A DNA stretch of 64,000 bases from Bathymodiolus brooksi. Taxonomy: Eukaryota > Mollusca > Bivalvia > Mytilida > Modiolidae. Shown one piece after another: positions 24,901-39,900 of this stretch. The stretch spans positions 19,798,413 to 19,862,412 of the forward strand of contig OY804589.1 in assembly GCA_963680875.1 (NCBI GenBank), in the 5' to 3' direction. Numbering within the stretch: the first letter of the stretch is position 1; each line of letters opens with the position of its first letter. The notes under the pieces are model-generated. The model saw only the letters and a program-made list of their open reading frames with translations. It ran no database searches and was not told where the DNA came from. A program made the position numbers and the translations under genes.

Positions 24901-27900
24901 CCATTGAAAAATGCCACAGCTGGATCTTTCAATTGACATTTTCAAATGAAAACAACAATTATTCCAAATGTTAGAGAAAACAACAGACAAAGGTAACAAT
25001 AGGTAAAATACACAGAACGAAGATAAACAAGTCAAATTACAGAACTAATAAGCTAAAAAGATGATCAACAAGGACCCCACAAAAAAAAGAATGATACAAG
25101 ATTTTCACTACTATTTGTCATCAGAATTATGTTGTATATATATCATGTTTATTCATAGAAGACAACGAAGATGCTCCATTTTTGCAAATCCCCCGCCATG
25201 ACTTTTCATCGGACCTTAAACATAATACGACGGGTGTCACGAATGGAACAGCACATGGTTACCCTTCCGTAACATCTGATGTCACCCTTCTTTCATTGTT
25301 TGCTTATATTTGTTTCTGTGTTGGAAGTCCAATACATCGGTTTTAAGCCGCCACATATTTGTTAAGGACTTGATTTGGGTGAAAAGAGCAAATAGTATCT
25401 GCTCGATTTGTTTGAATGATCCATGCATGACACCCTTGTTGTATGCCAAAAAAATGACACAAACATGAACATCGTTCTTACATGGAGACATGCTAATTAA
25501 TTATTAACAACTAACATCAATTTCGCGAAGACTGTAAATGCTTCGTAGAATTATTATTAAAAGATTGATTGCTATTCAATGTCAAGCCAACAGCAATTCA
25601 ACTAGTAGTATATCGATGAGGAGAACAATTTAAACGAAATAAATAACATAGTAAAAATGTAGCACGGAATTGGCCTAAAGGTAAAGGTACTGATTTCTAC
25701 AGGTTGAAATGGGTGATGACACACAGGGAAAGTAATTTGTTCCTTACAAGGGACCATCAACGAGCAGTTCTAACATACCAATACGAAATAGAGGCTGCTG
25801 CAGGTTGTCTTTTGTGCAATGAACGTGACATTTCGAATTTGCATGAGGAATTCTATGTTTGATTTGTCCATAAAAAGATATTATATCATGAAGGATTGTG
25901 AAGGACAACATAGTCCGTCAATGAAAACACGAAACATAACGTTTGACATACAAATGTATATTGCTGTATAGCAAAGTATAAATTGTCAACTGTTTACCAT
26001 GCATATCTCTTACAATGATCTACTAAGACATACGGTTCACGATCTGGTACAATACCTGTTCGAAGCGTTACATCTTCTTCATTGTTGTATATTTTGTTAT
26101 TTATTTCTTCAGTTGTTTCTTTAACATGAGGTGTTTCTCTTCTCCTAATAACAATTACAAATTGTAATATCACAATGCAAAGCATTCGTATACCTTCTAA
26201 GCAACAGTTACACACACAGAAAGCAGAAATATAGCTTAATAGATACAATTATGTGTGCATGTTGTGTGTAATATTTAATACTGAAAGGATAAACAAATTA
26301 TTTCTTACAAAAATAAAACATGTAAGTTAACAGATGGTAAGATATGAGCATATATATGACCGAAAGTCTGGATTGCTACAGGTTAAGGGAGAATTACTGA
26401 ATTTGAATGGCCGATTTTGTCTTGTATCGGTTAATCAACCAAATTAACTTTTACCAGCATTGAGCGTGGCATTCCTTTAAATCCTCTAAAGACACTAGCA
26501 GTAAATACTCTCCATTCAGAGGAGTTGTGCTGTACCTGATAGTGATGTCACCAGGACCTATTTGTTATCCCGAGTTCCCCCCAAGGTTAAGTATTTCTAT
26601 CATTTCTATTAATTTCTTTAAATACGCAAAGATTAATGTTATGCCACTTGCATTGGCATTGAATGTGTTGCAATATTTGCATGATATTTTTTACAAGAAT
26701 GCCATGAGATTTAAAAGGAGCTTAGAGAGAATTAAAATAAAATTATCAAATTTTCAATTTTACCTTTTAACACATACGAGTCCAATTACTATGACAACAA
26801 GTAACAAGAGAACTGCAGAAACACCACCAGCAATAGGACCTGCATCAAGTGAAGAAGTCAGTGCCTCTGTAAGACATTCAGTAGTAAGGTAAACATTACA
26901 TATTAGTATGGTTATATTTGATTCATGTAGTTATACTCTTTAAAGCAGTTAAACATAAATGTAGCATAAGCAAAAACAAAGACACGATTGAGTGATTGAT
27001 TGTTGTTTATCGTGAGCAGTATCTGATCTATTTGCATGATGTCAACCATTGTACTCACCAGTGGTCGCTTGTTGATATTTCCCATCAAAACAGAAAGTGA
27101 ATGTAGCTACAACTTGTTTCGCAAAGGACAACAGGTACAAATGAGAAAGATGTACTATGAAAACCATATTTCGGCTTATATATAAACTTAGTATGGGATA
27201 CATTATATTATATACTTTTTCCCTATCTTTATATTAGTGTTCTCATTATTCCTCTATCAATCTACTAGTTCGATTACGTCACATTAATCCATTGCAAAAG
27301 ATCAATATCTAGAACTGAGTTTATCATCTCCTATCAAATTTATTACCGAGTTTGCTATGCCTGTAAGAGCTCATTTATGTTTTGAAATCTTTTAATGAGA
27401 CAATTAACATTCAAACTGATGCAAAAACTATAATTTCGCTTTCTTGTCAAAGGTATCATTGATTGCATTGTCACATACACTTAATTCAGTAGAACGCAAT
27501 ACACACATACGTCATGTATTCCCTGAATTAAACTATTCTAAAATTTACCTGGACACACCTTCATAGAGCACGATTCAATTTCTGTGTCATTTCCTTGACA
27601 GTTTGAACCCCCATGTGCAGGCTCTGGATTGTTACATTCCTGATATCTTGACCTTGATCCACTACCACATGTCGCTGAACATGAATTCCAATCCTGCCAT
27701 GTACCCCAGTTTCCATTTACTAAATATATAAAATGAAATATAAGTGTTAAGAAAGAAAAACGATTACAATTGAAAAATCACCAGAATCTAATTGTCTTTA
27801 TTATCCCAATCATGATAAACTTTACAAGTTTACACATTGAAAATGTGCTGTTTATCACGATTTTGCCGTTTGTGGACATTACTGTCGGCGTATATTTCCT

Positions 27901-30900
27901 AAAGACAGAAAAGCATCCGCACTTTTGTCGACACTGTTATCCATTTCGAACGTATCTACCCATACAAATATGGACGGCATATAGTATGATATTGCTGTTG
28001 CTACACAAAATAAACGTGACCTGATATTACAAATGTATTTGTTTTATTACCTTATACAGACTCCCAATTTTGAATACTCTTTCGCATATATTTTATTATT
28101 ATATAAGACGAACGTCGAGTCCACATTATATACATAAGCTGAATCGACTACGTTAGGAAAGTGAGTAAATGTTTACACATATAACTCTAACAGATACCTG
28201 GGCATGGGATGTTAGTAGAGCATGAACCAGTTTCATTATGCAATCCTAGGCAAGGAGAACCGCCATTTACAGGTGACGGATTATCACAGGCTCTATATCG
28301 TGTCTTTGTTCCTCCATCACACGTCTTTGTACATTGAGTCCAGTCTCCCCACGAACCCCAGACTCCATTTACTAAAAGGAAATAAACATAAACGTGGTCA
28401 ATATCTGTAAAAAAACTATTAATGGAGCAAAGTTCGTTGTGGTCTTTCTAGTTAAAGCACAATGTTTATATTTTCAATAAAATACCAAAGATATCTGCTA
28501 GTTTGATTAATGGTGTTCAACGCCACTTTCAACAATATTTGAGGTATTTCGTCAAGGTAAGCTTTATTGGTGGAGTACTCGGAGAAAACGACCGACCTGT
28601 CGCTGGTCACTGATAAACTTTATCGCATAATGTTGTATCGAATACACCTTACTATGAACGGGGTTCGAACTCTCAACGTCAGTGGTGATATACACTGATT
28701 GCACAGGTAGTTGTACATCTAGCTACCACATGATCACGACCACGACAGCCCCTGTTAACTACCGGGTGTCAATTTATTCCATATAATATTGCAATATAGC
28801 ATCCTACATTATAATAATTAAAACGTAGATATCAAATTCAATACGCACTAGGCGTTTCTGCAATAATCTCCATTATGTACGCTCAAATTCAAAAGATTGG
28901 AAAACCAAATATAAAAAACATCTTATGGAGTAAGAACACAATAAGGGAATACACAGGATAGCCAAGTCAGGTTATGGTCACATATGCCCGAGGGATAAGA
29001 ACAATAGTCTTAGTAATAATTACATTATTTAGTAACTGTGCAATTTCAATTATAAGTATATCTAATAAACCATGTCAGTGTCGAAGCACTGGCTACTGGG
29101 TAGATGATACCTCCGGAGATTAATAGTCTACCAGCAGATGTATCAACCTAGTAATAGCAACACTGGCTACTTGGTAGATGATACATCCGGAGATTAATAG
29201 TCCACCGTCAGAGGTATCAACCTAATGATAGTAACACTGGCTACTGGGTAGATGATACCTCCGGAGACAAATAGTCTACCAGCAGAGGTATCAACCTAGT
29301 TATAGTAACACTGACTACTAGGTAGATGATACCTTGGGGAATTAATAGTCCACCAGTAGAGGTATCAACCTAGTGAGAGTAACACTGGCTACTGGGTAGA
29401 TGATACCTGGGGAATTAATAGTCCACCAGCAGAGGTATCAACCTAGTGAGAGAAACACTGGCTACTGGGTAGATGATACATCCGGAGACTAGTAGTCCAC
29501 CAGCAGAGGTATCAACCTAGTGATAATAACACTGGCTACTGGGTAGATGATACATCCGGAGATTAATAGTCCACCATCAGAGGTATCAACCTAATGATAG
29601 TAACACTGGCTACTGGGTAGATGATACCTCCAGAAACAAATAGTCTACCAGCAGAGGTATCAACCTAGTGATAGTAACACTGGCTACTGGGTAGATGATA
29701 CCTTGGGGAATTAATAGTCCACCAGCAGAGGTATGATCCTAGTGATAGTAACACTGACTACTGGGTAGATGATACCTCCGGAGATTAATAGTCCACCTCC
29801 AGAGGTATCAACCTAGTGATAGTAACATTGACTACTGGGTAGATGATACCTCCGGAGACTAATAGTCCACCAGTAGTGGTATCAACCTAGTGAGAGTAAC
29901 ACTGGCTACTGGGTAGATGATACCTCCGGAAACTAATAGTCCACCAGCAGAGGTATCAACCTAGTGATAGTAACACTGACTATTGTGTAGATGATACCTC
30001 CGGAGACTAATAGTCCACCTGCAGAGGTATCCACCTTGTGATAGTAACACTGACTACTTGGTAGATGATACCTCTGGAGATTAATAGTCCATCAGCAGAG
30101 GTATCAACCTAGTGATAGTAACACTGACTAATGAGTAGATGATACCTCTGGAGACTAATAGTCCACCAGCAGAGGTATCTACCTAGTGATAGTAACGCTG
30201 ACTATTGGGTAGATGATACCTCCGGAGACTAATAGTCCTCCAGCGGAGGTATCAACCTAGTGATAGTAACACTGACTACTGGGTAGATGATACCTTGGGA
30301 AACTAATAGTCCACCAGCAGACGTATGGAAGAAATGTAATAATACTACATCAACTTAGTGATAGTAATACAAATGTAGATATCAAGTTTAGTGTACATGA
30401 CCTTTATAGGGTACGCTCATTATTTAGACAATATAATATGCTTAAGCTAAAATTAAAAAAATGTTACAAATATCTGTTAAATATCTGTTTTCAATGTATT
30501 CCATATATTATAATAACATAGCATGCAACATTGTAATAAGTTCTTTTTTTCATAACCGCTACGTTTGTGGATGAACATGATGATCATTATCAAGAATGAT
30601 TTTCAAATCTTCAAATTTATTGATTAGATGTGGAACATCGAAAAAAACGGGAGTTGTTTTGACTCTGATGGTCGTACCGTAAATCGCTAGTTTCGACGTT
30701 TCTCAAAATAAAACCAAATGAGACATTGATTCTGAAATCCGACGTTTGTTGTGTGAAAATATTGCCTACCATCTCTGGAACAGTGGAGGACGTTATATCG
30801 TTTAAGGTAAAATTATATCGGTCATGGACACGGTTTCCACTGTTTTCCTGTGTTTGGATGATATTCCAGTGTCTTATATATAGTATTCTGGTTTCTGGGT

Positions 30901-33900
30901 CATCTGGTAATATTTAAGGTTCAACGGACGGACTGTTGGAAGGCAGGGTACTGTGAATTCGTCTTCTTTTTTCAGGATTATTGGATGATCCAGGATCGGA
31001 GGAAGCGGGTCCTTTAACTAGCATCCTTGGATTCACTTCAGGTCTTTTGTGGAGAGTTCGGTGACGGAACATGTTTTCCCTTCTATTACAAAATTGACCA
31101 CAAATGGGACAGGTAATTATGTAGGTGTGAGATTCCTCGTGACGTTTCTTATTATCGGGACGGTTGAATTCGTTTCCGCAGATGTAGCAGGAATAGGTTT
31201 GAGAAGATTGGACGTGGATTTTCATGTGTCTAGTGAGATTGCGCTTCTGCGTAAACTGTTTCCCACATTTGTCACACACGTACTTCTGAAACTATAAAAT
31301 AGAAACCCATGCTATGTTTGGGTAAAATAAAAATTTCAGTTGTATTTTTATTCCTGTTTTGAGATTTGATTGTCTTTTTGTTTGTGTGATGCATATATTT
31401 AGTGGAATGACCAGATCCCTTCTTTAGTCTGGCAGCTTGTGTGTTTCTTTTTTTTTGGTCTCGTTTTCTAATCGTGTATCTAAATACGTAATATTGATTC
31501 CCAACGGAGCCTCGTTATTTTGTTTTCCTTTTTTCATTAACCATACTATATTTAATAGTTATGTTTCATTTATCAAACCCAATGGATCTTTGATTAAAAT
31601 GTAAACACATAATAAAAAAACCACTTACGTTATTTTTATCCATCTTCATGCTTACTTGAACATGGAAAAGAATGCTTATTTAATAAGACTACATTACATA
31701 CCACCTGTACTACTTCACTGAAAATCGATTAAGAACTGAATGACATTAATAAAACTACACTCGTTCGGGCTTATACACTTGACGTAATGAAATCTTTTAA
31801 AATTATAACAATATGTAGTAAGATTGTTCAAATAACTCGCATCTTATTTCATTTTTTCTGAAAGATTCATACTAAAAGTAAAAACTTTACAATATGTAGC
31901 AAATGGAAAACTATTGTACAAAGCGAAAATAATTTTACCTTTAACAATATGTAAACTTTCCTTGTTTCTTCTTTTATTTGTATAAATCCTTTGTATTCTG
32001 AAAAAAAAGACGTTACGTTACACAATCATCAGAATTTGGGACATAATACTAAGAAAAAAGCATTTGTAGAAAACTTGTTAGATTAAATAGTACCAACGAA
32101 AAATTATGGTACCTTAATTTTTTCTGAAAAGGAACGGGTTTGATTTTCAAAAATCTTTCAATTGTTTGAAGGAAATTATGAGAATATTGATTAAAACGTG
32201 TAAATGGGAAACAGATGTCCTCCATAGAAAAGAAAATGTCACAATACGATCAGTCATTATACAAGACTATTGATTTTTATAAAATAGAAGACTGTTTCCT
32301 GAATTAAAAATCAACGTGTGAAAAGACTACATGAATTAATTTGAAAACAGAAGATAATACTGATTAAAATATGCAAGTATAGTAGGATTGGGATGCTTAC
32401 CTTTGTTCGAATATACATTCTCTACTATATTCCACAGGATAAACACATCCTGTCACTATGAATGTTGGAATGAAAATGCCGATTTTCAAATTGGAAAATA
32501 CAAAGGTTAACATTTGAATTTGATTGGACAAAAGAAAGGGATTCAACGAATGGCCAAAAATAAATGGTACAAACGCTCTCATTGGACATATAAGGAGAAC
32601 CGTGGTTGGCTAATGGAAAGGGGGATTGTGGCATTTCATTGGTCGGATTCCCAAGGTTTTCATTGGTCGATATGTAAGCGGGAAAAATGGAATGTCCTAT
32701 GGGGAAACTCCCAAAAGTTTCCGAGTTGACCCCGAGATGTTTCCGAAGAAAAAACGCTGGGAAAACCCGGTGAGAAAAAAGGCGTGCCGAATTATCTCCC
32801 TTACACTTCCCGTTACGTCACTCCCTATAAGTCATTTCTGGTGACTTCCGGTGATGCTATTTCCGGTCACTGCCGATGACGTTATTTCCAGTAGCTTCCG
32901 GTGAGACCACTTCCGGTGACGTCATTTCCGGTGATGTCACTGCTCCTCACCACTCCTCCTCAAATACGCGCCCGATTCAACATGACATACTACTAACGGG
33001 GTACGAACTCACAACGTCAGTGGTGATAGGCACTGATTGTACCGGTAGTTGTATATCTAACTACAGCACGATCACGACGACAGCCCCTGTTAAATATCGG
33101 ATGTCAATTTATTCCATATAATATTGTAAATAAGGGTAATAACAAAATTACCGAAATCCGAACAATCTTACAAAGGGAAAGTCAAAACTCATAAGTATAT
33201 AAACAGACAAATTCAGTAATATAGCATCCTACACTATAATAATAAAAACGTAGATAAAAATTTAATAAGCACTAGACGATTCTACAATACTCTCCATTAT
33301 GTACACTCACATTCAAAAGATTGGAAAACCAAATAAAAAACATCTATTGGAGTAAGAACACAGTAAGGGAATAAACAGGATAGCCAACAATCGGGCTATG
33401 GTCACTTATGCCCGAGGGGGGAGAACAATAGTCTTAGCAATAATTACATTATTTAGTAACTGTATAATTTCAATATAGGATTAAACGCATTTTACTCCGG
33501 AGTTTATCTATGTATAACCTGGACGAATTCACTCACAAATAAATAAAAATCCTTATAATTCTGTAGCTAAGTATTTTTTGTTCATTTGTCTTGAAAATTT
33601 ACCTTTGGGGATCCCCAGTACGCACACATACATTCCATTGATGTGTGTCGGCCAGGAATAATACAATGCACTAACCTTGTTTTTCTACATTGATAACTAG
33701 ACGGTGATGTAATTAAGTTACTGATATTTTCCAATGTTATGGCATTTTGCATTTAGCTGCTCAAGAAAGTAAAATGCTCACAAAATCGTAAAATAAATCA
33801 GTAACCAGCTTGTGGCAATCAGCGTGCCTTGTAAACAACGTCACATGATGACGATATATTACAAAAGTCAGAGTCGATAGATGGTAGTCTTAAGTATTGT

Positions 33901-36900
33901 TTCCGGAATTACTTTTTTATGACAACAATACAAGCTTTTTTTTTTCATTGACATTTATTTTTTTTATTTCATATCTAACAATAATTGTCGATTATTAACA
34001 AGACACATTGTTTATTTTATCTTTTCTTATTATCGGGAATCCAAGCCGACATTTGGCTTACATTACGAACAAAAGTAGTCCGGTGAATATCGCCTCTCGA
34101 AAAATAAACTAACAAAAACCCCACCTCCATAAGCGCTTATACACATTAATGAGTAGATGATACCTCCGGAGACTAATAGTCCACCAGCAGAGGTATCAAC
34201 CTAGTGATAGTAACACGGACTACTGGGTAGGTGATACCTCCGGAGACTAATAGTCCACCGACAGAGGTATCAACCTAGTGATAGTAACACTGACTACTGG
34301 GTAGGTGATACCTCCGGAGACTAATAGTCCACCGACAGAGGTATCAACCTAGTGATAGTAACACTGACTACTGGGTAGGTGATACCAGCGAGGACTAATA
34401 GTCCACCAGCAGAGGTATCAACCTAGTGATAGTAACACTGACTACTGGGTAGGTGATACCAGCGAGGACTAATAGTCCACCAACAGAGGTATCAACCTAG
34501 TGATAGTAATACAAACGTAGATATCAAGTTTAGTGTACATGACCTTTATAGAGTACGCTCATTATTTAGACAATATAATATGCTTAAATTAAAATGAATA
34601 AAATGTTACACATATCTGTTTTTAATGTATTCCATATAATATAATAACATAGGAACATTGTAATAAGTTCAATTGTTCATAAAAGCTATGTTTGTGGATG
34701 AACATGATGATTAGTTGGTGCTCAGTCAATTCTAAGTATCAAGAATAAATTTCAAATCTACAAAGTATACATATACAATTATACAAATATAGCATCGTGG
34801 TTAGTAAGTAATAGACTATCGATATTGCATGTTTTTATGGTGAATTTATTCGTATGAGGCAGACTTCATACAGTGGTTTCTCAAGAAAAACGAAAAGAAA
34901 CTAGCCCGATCGTTTAATTTCACGTTCCGCTATATGTCCTTTCACTAAATAATTCTAGGTTTGGTGATTTCGTTGATCGCATCTATCCCATTGAGCTACA
35001 AATAAAGGATACCACAGATACAGGTAGGTCTGCTTCATACCTTGACCTACTCCTCGAAATATACATTGAGGGGAGATTAAGAACGAAACATTACGACAAA
35101 AGAGATGATTTCAATTTTCCCATTGTGAACTTTCCATTTATATGTAGCAACATTCGAGCTGCACCTGCATATGGAGTATATATCTTGCAGTTGATACGAT
35201 ATTCCAGAGCTGGTGATTCCTATCAGGATTTCCTTGATAGAGGGTTGCTTCTAACAAGGAAGCTACTGAACCAATGGTTCCTCTTAGTTAGTTAAAGTTT
35301 TATTTAAGAAGGGTATGTCGATAGAAGATGATATTATTGCCAATATTATATAATCACCAAAAAACGCTTATACCTATCTTTTATACAGAAAACGTTGTTT
35401 ATTTTATTCATATTATATACTAGTACTTGAGCATAACTTTTAAAAACCTTATCCTGTGCAATTAATACATGTGACCACTAAAAAAGTGAGTTCGAACTCC
35501 GTTCATGGCGAGGTGTACTCGAAACAACATTATGTGAAAAATTTGTCAGTGACTTGCGGTAGGTCGGTTGTTTTCTCCGGGCACTCCAATTTCCTCCACC
35601 AATAAAACTAACCGCGGCGATATAGCTCAAATATTGTTGAAAGTGGCGTTAAAGACCATAAACCAAACTTGAAATTATTGAAGCTTGTTTTTCTAATAAC
35701 ATTGGCTGAATTATTCATTGCAGATATGCTATGTACTGCTTGGAACACGAAATGCATTGGAAAACTGTAATATTTTCCAGAAATAATAAATATGTACTTG
35801 TAAGTTGTAAACTAGCTATTCCCTTTGTATGTTATTCACACTTGGTGTATAACTTTAAAACAATAAATATACAGACTATTGAAGCTGCGTTGAAAACAAA
35901 ATGGGACGATTTCCTAATGTATATACATGTATATATACTGAACAGGAAAAGCTTAACAAGAAATATTTTTAATTTTATATTTTCAAAAATAATTTAGATT
36001 TCATTGCATAGCAATAAATATATTGTCCTAACAATCAATAACAACAATAAAGATGAACATGAACGTACAAAAAATCGTAATGCACAACCTTCCTGATTTG
36101 CAATACGCGACACATGATGAATTCATACATAAATCCACAATGTCAGTATATTGTCCAGGCCCCGTTGGCAGTAATGGTAGCTATGCATCTTTTGTGCATG
36201 CCTCTGATGATTTTTTGGAACTTGTACTGTGGAATGACGTTCCATTCAATGATGAGCGCATTTTCCAATTCCTGCAAGGATTTGAATGGATGATGATTCT
36301 CTCGAATTTGTCTGCTTAGCATGTCCAAAACATGTTCAATAGGAGCCAGATGAGGAGAACGACTCGGCCATGGCAATGTATTAACATTGTTGGCCTGTAA
36401 CAAGTTCGTGGAGAGACAAGCGGTGTGTGACCAAGCATTGTCCTGCTGAAAGACAAAACGATTGCTTCTGTGCATGAAGAGCATCACGACAGGGCGTAAA
36501 TGTCATCGCAGTAGCGCTGTGCATTCAGTGTTTGTCTTATCAGAATCAAGTTGGTCTTTCCTGCGTAATGTACTCCTTCCCACAACAGTAACTAACTGCC
36601 ACCAACTGGCATAACACAAACCGTCGCAAAGCGTTCACCAGTCCGTCTCCAGACACGAATGCGACCATCTGCAAACTTTGGTGTGAATCGAGATTCATCC
36701 GAAAAAAATACTGTCCTCCAGTTTCTGCGCAATTTCTGATTTGTCCATGCATGTCGCTGTATTTTGTGGTGGACAGTTAAATCCATACATTTATGTGGTC
36801 TTATTGATTTGAAACGACAAGCTTTAATTTTATTGCAGACTGCTTGCGCGGATATGTGGACTCCAGTTGCTCTCCGTACCCCGTCGACAATCCTTGTTGC

Positions 36901-39900
36901 TAGTAAGAAGTGGTCACGACCTGCTGTGATCTTGATGTAACGTTCTTCTCTAGGAGTGAGACGTTTTGGTCTACCGGATTTTGGCCTATCGTTAGCTGTG
37001 CCAGTGGTCCTGAAACGTTGTGCTAACCTCCATATGGTTTTACGGTGAACACCAAATGCCACAGCAATGTAATTTACGGACATTCTGCCTTCCAACATAC
37101 CGATTACGGTCATTCTGTGGAAGTCCTCTACCGCGTGCCATAAAACTTTTGGTTACAAGAAAAAAAAAAATTCTGTTTTGAACCTTATGCAAGAACAAAT
37201 TGTCGATGAAATAAACTTTCGGAAAGCATAAACAGGTAAGACAAGTAAAAAACCCCTACTGCACGTGCAGATGATTTTCGGCGCAAAATGACTCAGGCAA
37301 AACGTTATTGTACCTGTTTTAAATGTCTTTTGTCTTGATTAACCATATGATGCCTATAATATCTATAGACGCAGTATATTATATGTACTGTTTGAAATTT
37401 ATCCTGGTAATATTTTCAATATGCATACTGCATGTTATTAAAAATGGGGGTATACCTTTACAAAGTTTTAATATGCAGACTGCTGATCGTTTGTTGTGGG
37501 GAAAACATTTTATGACATTTTACTCTTGTTGTATATTGCATGAACTTTTTGAAACAAGAAATGCTCACTATCACTGAATCATTTGTAAAAATATATTTAT
37601 ACTTGTAGGATTTTCAATATTTATCCTCTATGTTATTCTCACAGATTTAGGATGAAGAAAACGTACTTAGGTTGATTGATTTTAGTGATTGATTGATTGT
37701 GCTTAACAACAATTTTAAGCAATATTTCAGCTATATCAAACCGGAGTACCCGGAGAGAACCATCGACCATCGGCAATCAACTTGTAAACTTTATCACTTG
37801 CGGCTGCAAGCCGAGTGCACCTTTTTTGTAATTTACAAAGCCTTGCGCGAAACCACGCCGTATTGGTGATAAGCTTGTATGAGTTGTAAGGTAATCCAAC
37901 TACCTAGCTTAAAGAGCCACCCTGGCCCTCATACTTAGGAAGACTCTAGAGGGAAAACATCTAATATTTTACTCATCTTACATATTTTATATACTTCTTT
38001 TAAAAATTAAAATTGATGAAGTATGAAAGCTTAAATGAGAAAAAGCATATCGTTTGATTCACTTTATATATTACACACATCAATTTGAACCAAAAATAAA
38101 ACAGGCTTAATGTTTACACTCCTATTAAAGTTTTTTTTTGCCGACAAAAATCATTGTACATCAACATTTTCTTTACCTTTTCCTTTATGTGATCTAAGAT
38201 AAGGCAGATACACTTGCCTCTTTATGTGTGTGTTGTTTTATTTTTTACAAATTGAATATATTTAATTTCTTGTTATTGTAATTACTGCGATCCACCCTAT
38301 TGTTTTACCTAGAAATGTACAACATTTCATAAATGTTTAGGCAAGTTTTACATGCAAACAACATAAGAAATCAATATTTCTCATTTCCACGGAAAATACT
38401 ATGCACAAAGAATGATCTTAAAACAGCAGTTGTCTAATGTATATTTTTTCTTAGGGACGGACCATTTAACTTCCATGAGGGAGTTTTGGTTTGTTTCTAA
38501 AAACATATTCTGATTCCCAATGTTGGTGAAAAAAATAATCTGATTTTGGTGGAAGAAAAAAAAATAATGTGATTCAGAGTTTTTGTCATATAACCTAATG
38601 TTAATTTCTGAAAAAAAAATTCGGGCTTTGCACGACAAAAACAATAAATATTCTAACTCTCGTGTTGTCCGAAAAAATAATTCTGAACGAAACAAAAAAC
38701 CATAACTTTGTGTCCGATGCCTTATTCATGTTATTGTGTCAGTCCAACACCGTCAATAAATTTTGCACGGACCCTTGATCCTGTAAATAATAAATGATGT
38801 AAACACTGTGATAATATGTGTCTTCGCATAACCTCGTTCTGTGATGAACAAATTATGTAGATATGATGATAATATGTGTCTCTGTAAATACATGTACTGC
38901 GATATTATGTGCCTAATTAATACCTGACCTGTGATTAAACAATAATGTAAATATTGTGAACATATCATTATGCATCTTTTTAGTAAGGACTTGTCATCAC
39001 TGGTTTGTTATTGATAATCTAATTAGGATACCAATTTTATAGTCTTTGGTTTGACCCGATCGCGGTTCGAAACCATGATCTAACTTCAATTCAATCGAGA
39101 CCAGCATGGTAGCTATGAGACCACGGATGCGGCTAAATGAGGAGAAATCGTATTAGTGGTCAGTATGATGAGGAATAACTAAAGGTTATTACTGACCAGT
39201 AGAAAACGTATTGCTGAGCAAACTTTATTTACATATAGTAGAATGTATCCCATCTTACAATTTAGTGTCTCGGGTTGTGACACTCAATAATATGCTTTAT
39301 ATCTAAACGAGGTAATATTTGATCAGTCAAAAGTCGGAAACAAACATTCACAATATAACATCGTCTAAATCATTTTGTTTTTGCATTGCTTCCGAATTAC
39401 TCATTAATTCGTATCTAAATTGATTTGTTTGTCTTATCTACTGTACATACCTCTGACACTAACATCTATCTGCTCTAGATTGTAATAATCCCCACAACGA
39501 TATCTTCCGCCGTCATTTGTTTGAACATTATATATAGTCATAGATCCACTATTTACATTTCCATATTTAGCTCCTGCTTGGATTTGGCTAAACCAACCCT
39601 GATCCGTTCTCTTATACCAATAGTAATTCGGCCCTGGTAATGTGCATGTTAAGGTAGTATTACTCCCCAATATGGCTATCGCTGAAATTAAACCAACAAT
39701 AAATAAGCACAAACTTTAATAGAGAACACGCGTAGGTTGTTATAATTCTTGTTTCTATAAGGTTCTTTTGTGGCTATGTTAGCATTAAGGACCTTTATGG
39801 TAAAAAGGTCCTTTGGTAGTCATGTTAGTATCAAGAACATTCGTGGTGAATAAGGTCATCTAGTGGTCATCATTGTATTAAGGACAGTCAGGTTCAATAA

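Noticed and set aside
26527..26892. 121-codon plus-strand ORF
   Set aside because: It overlaps the transmembrane exon on the opposite strand and has no domain.
32397..32844. Four overlapping small ORFs on both strands
   Set aside because: No domain, no splice or start context; overlap on both strands reflects the more balanced base composition there.
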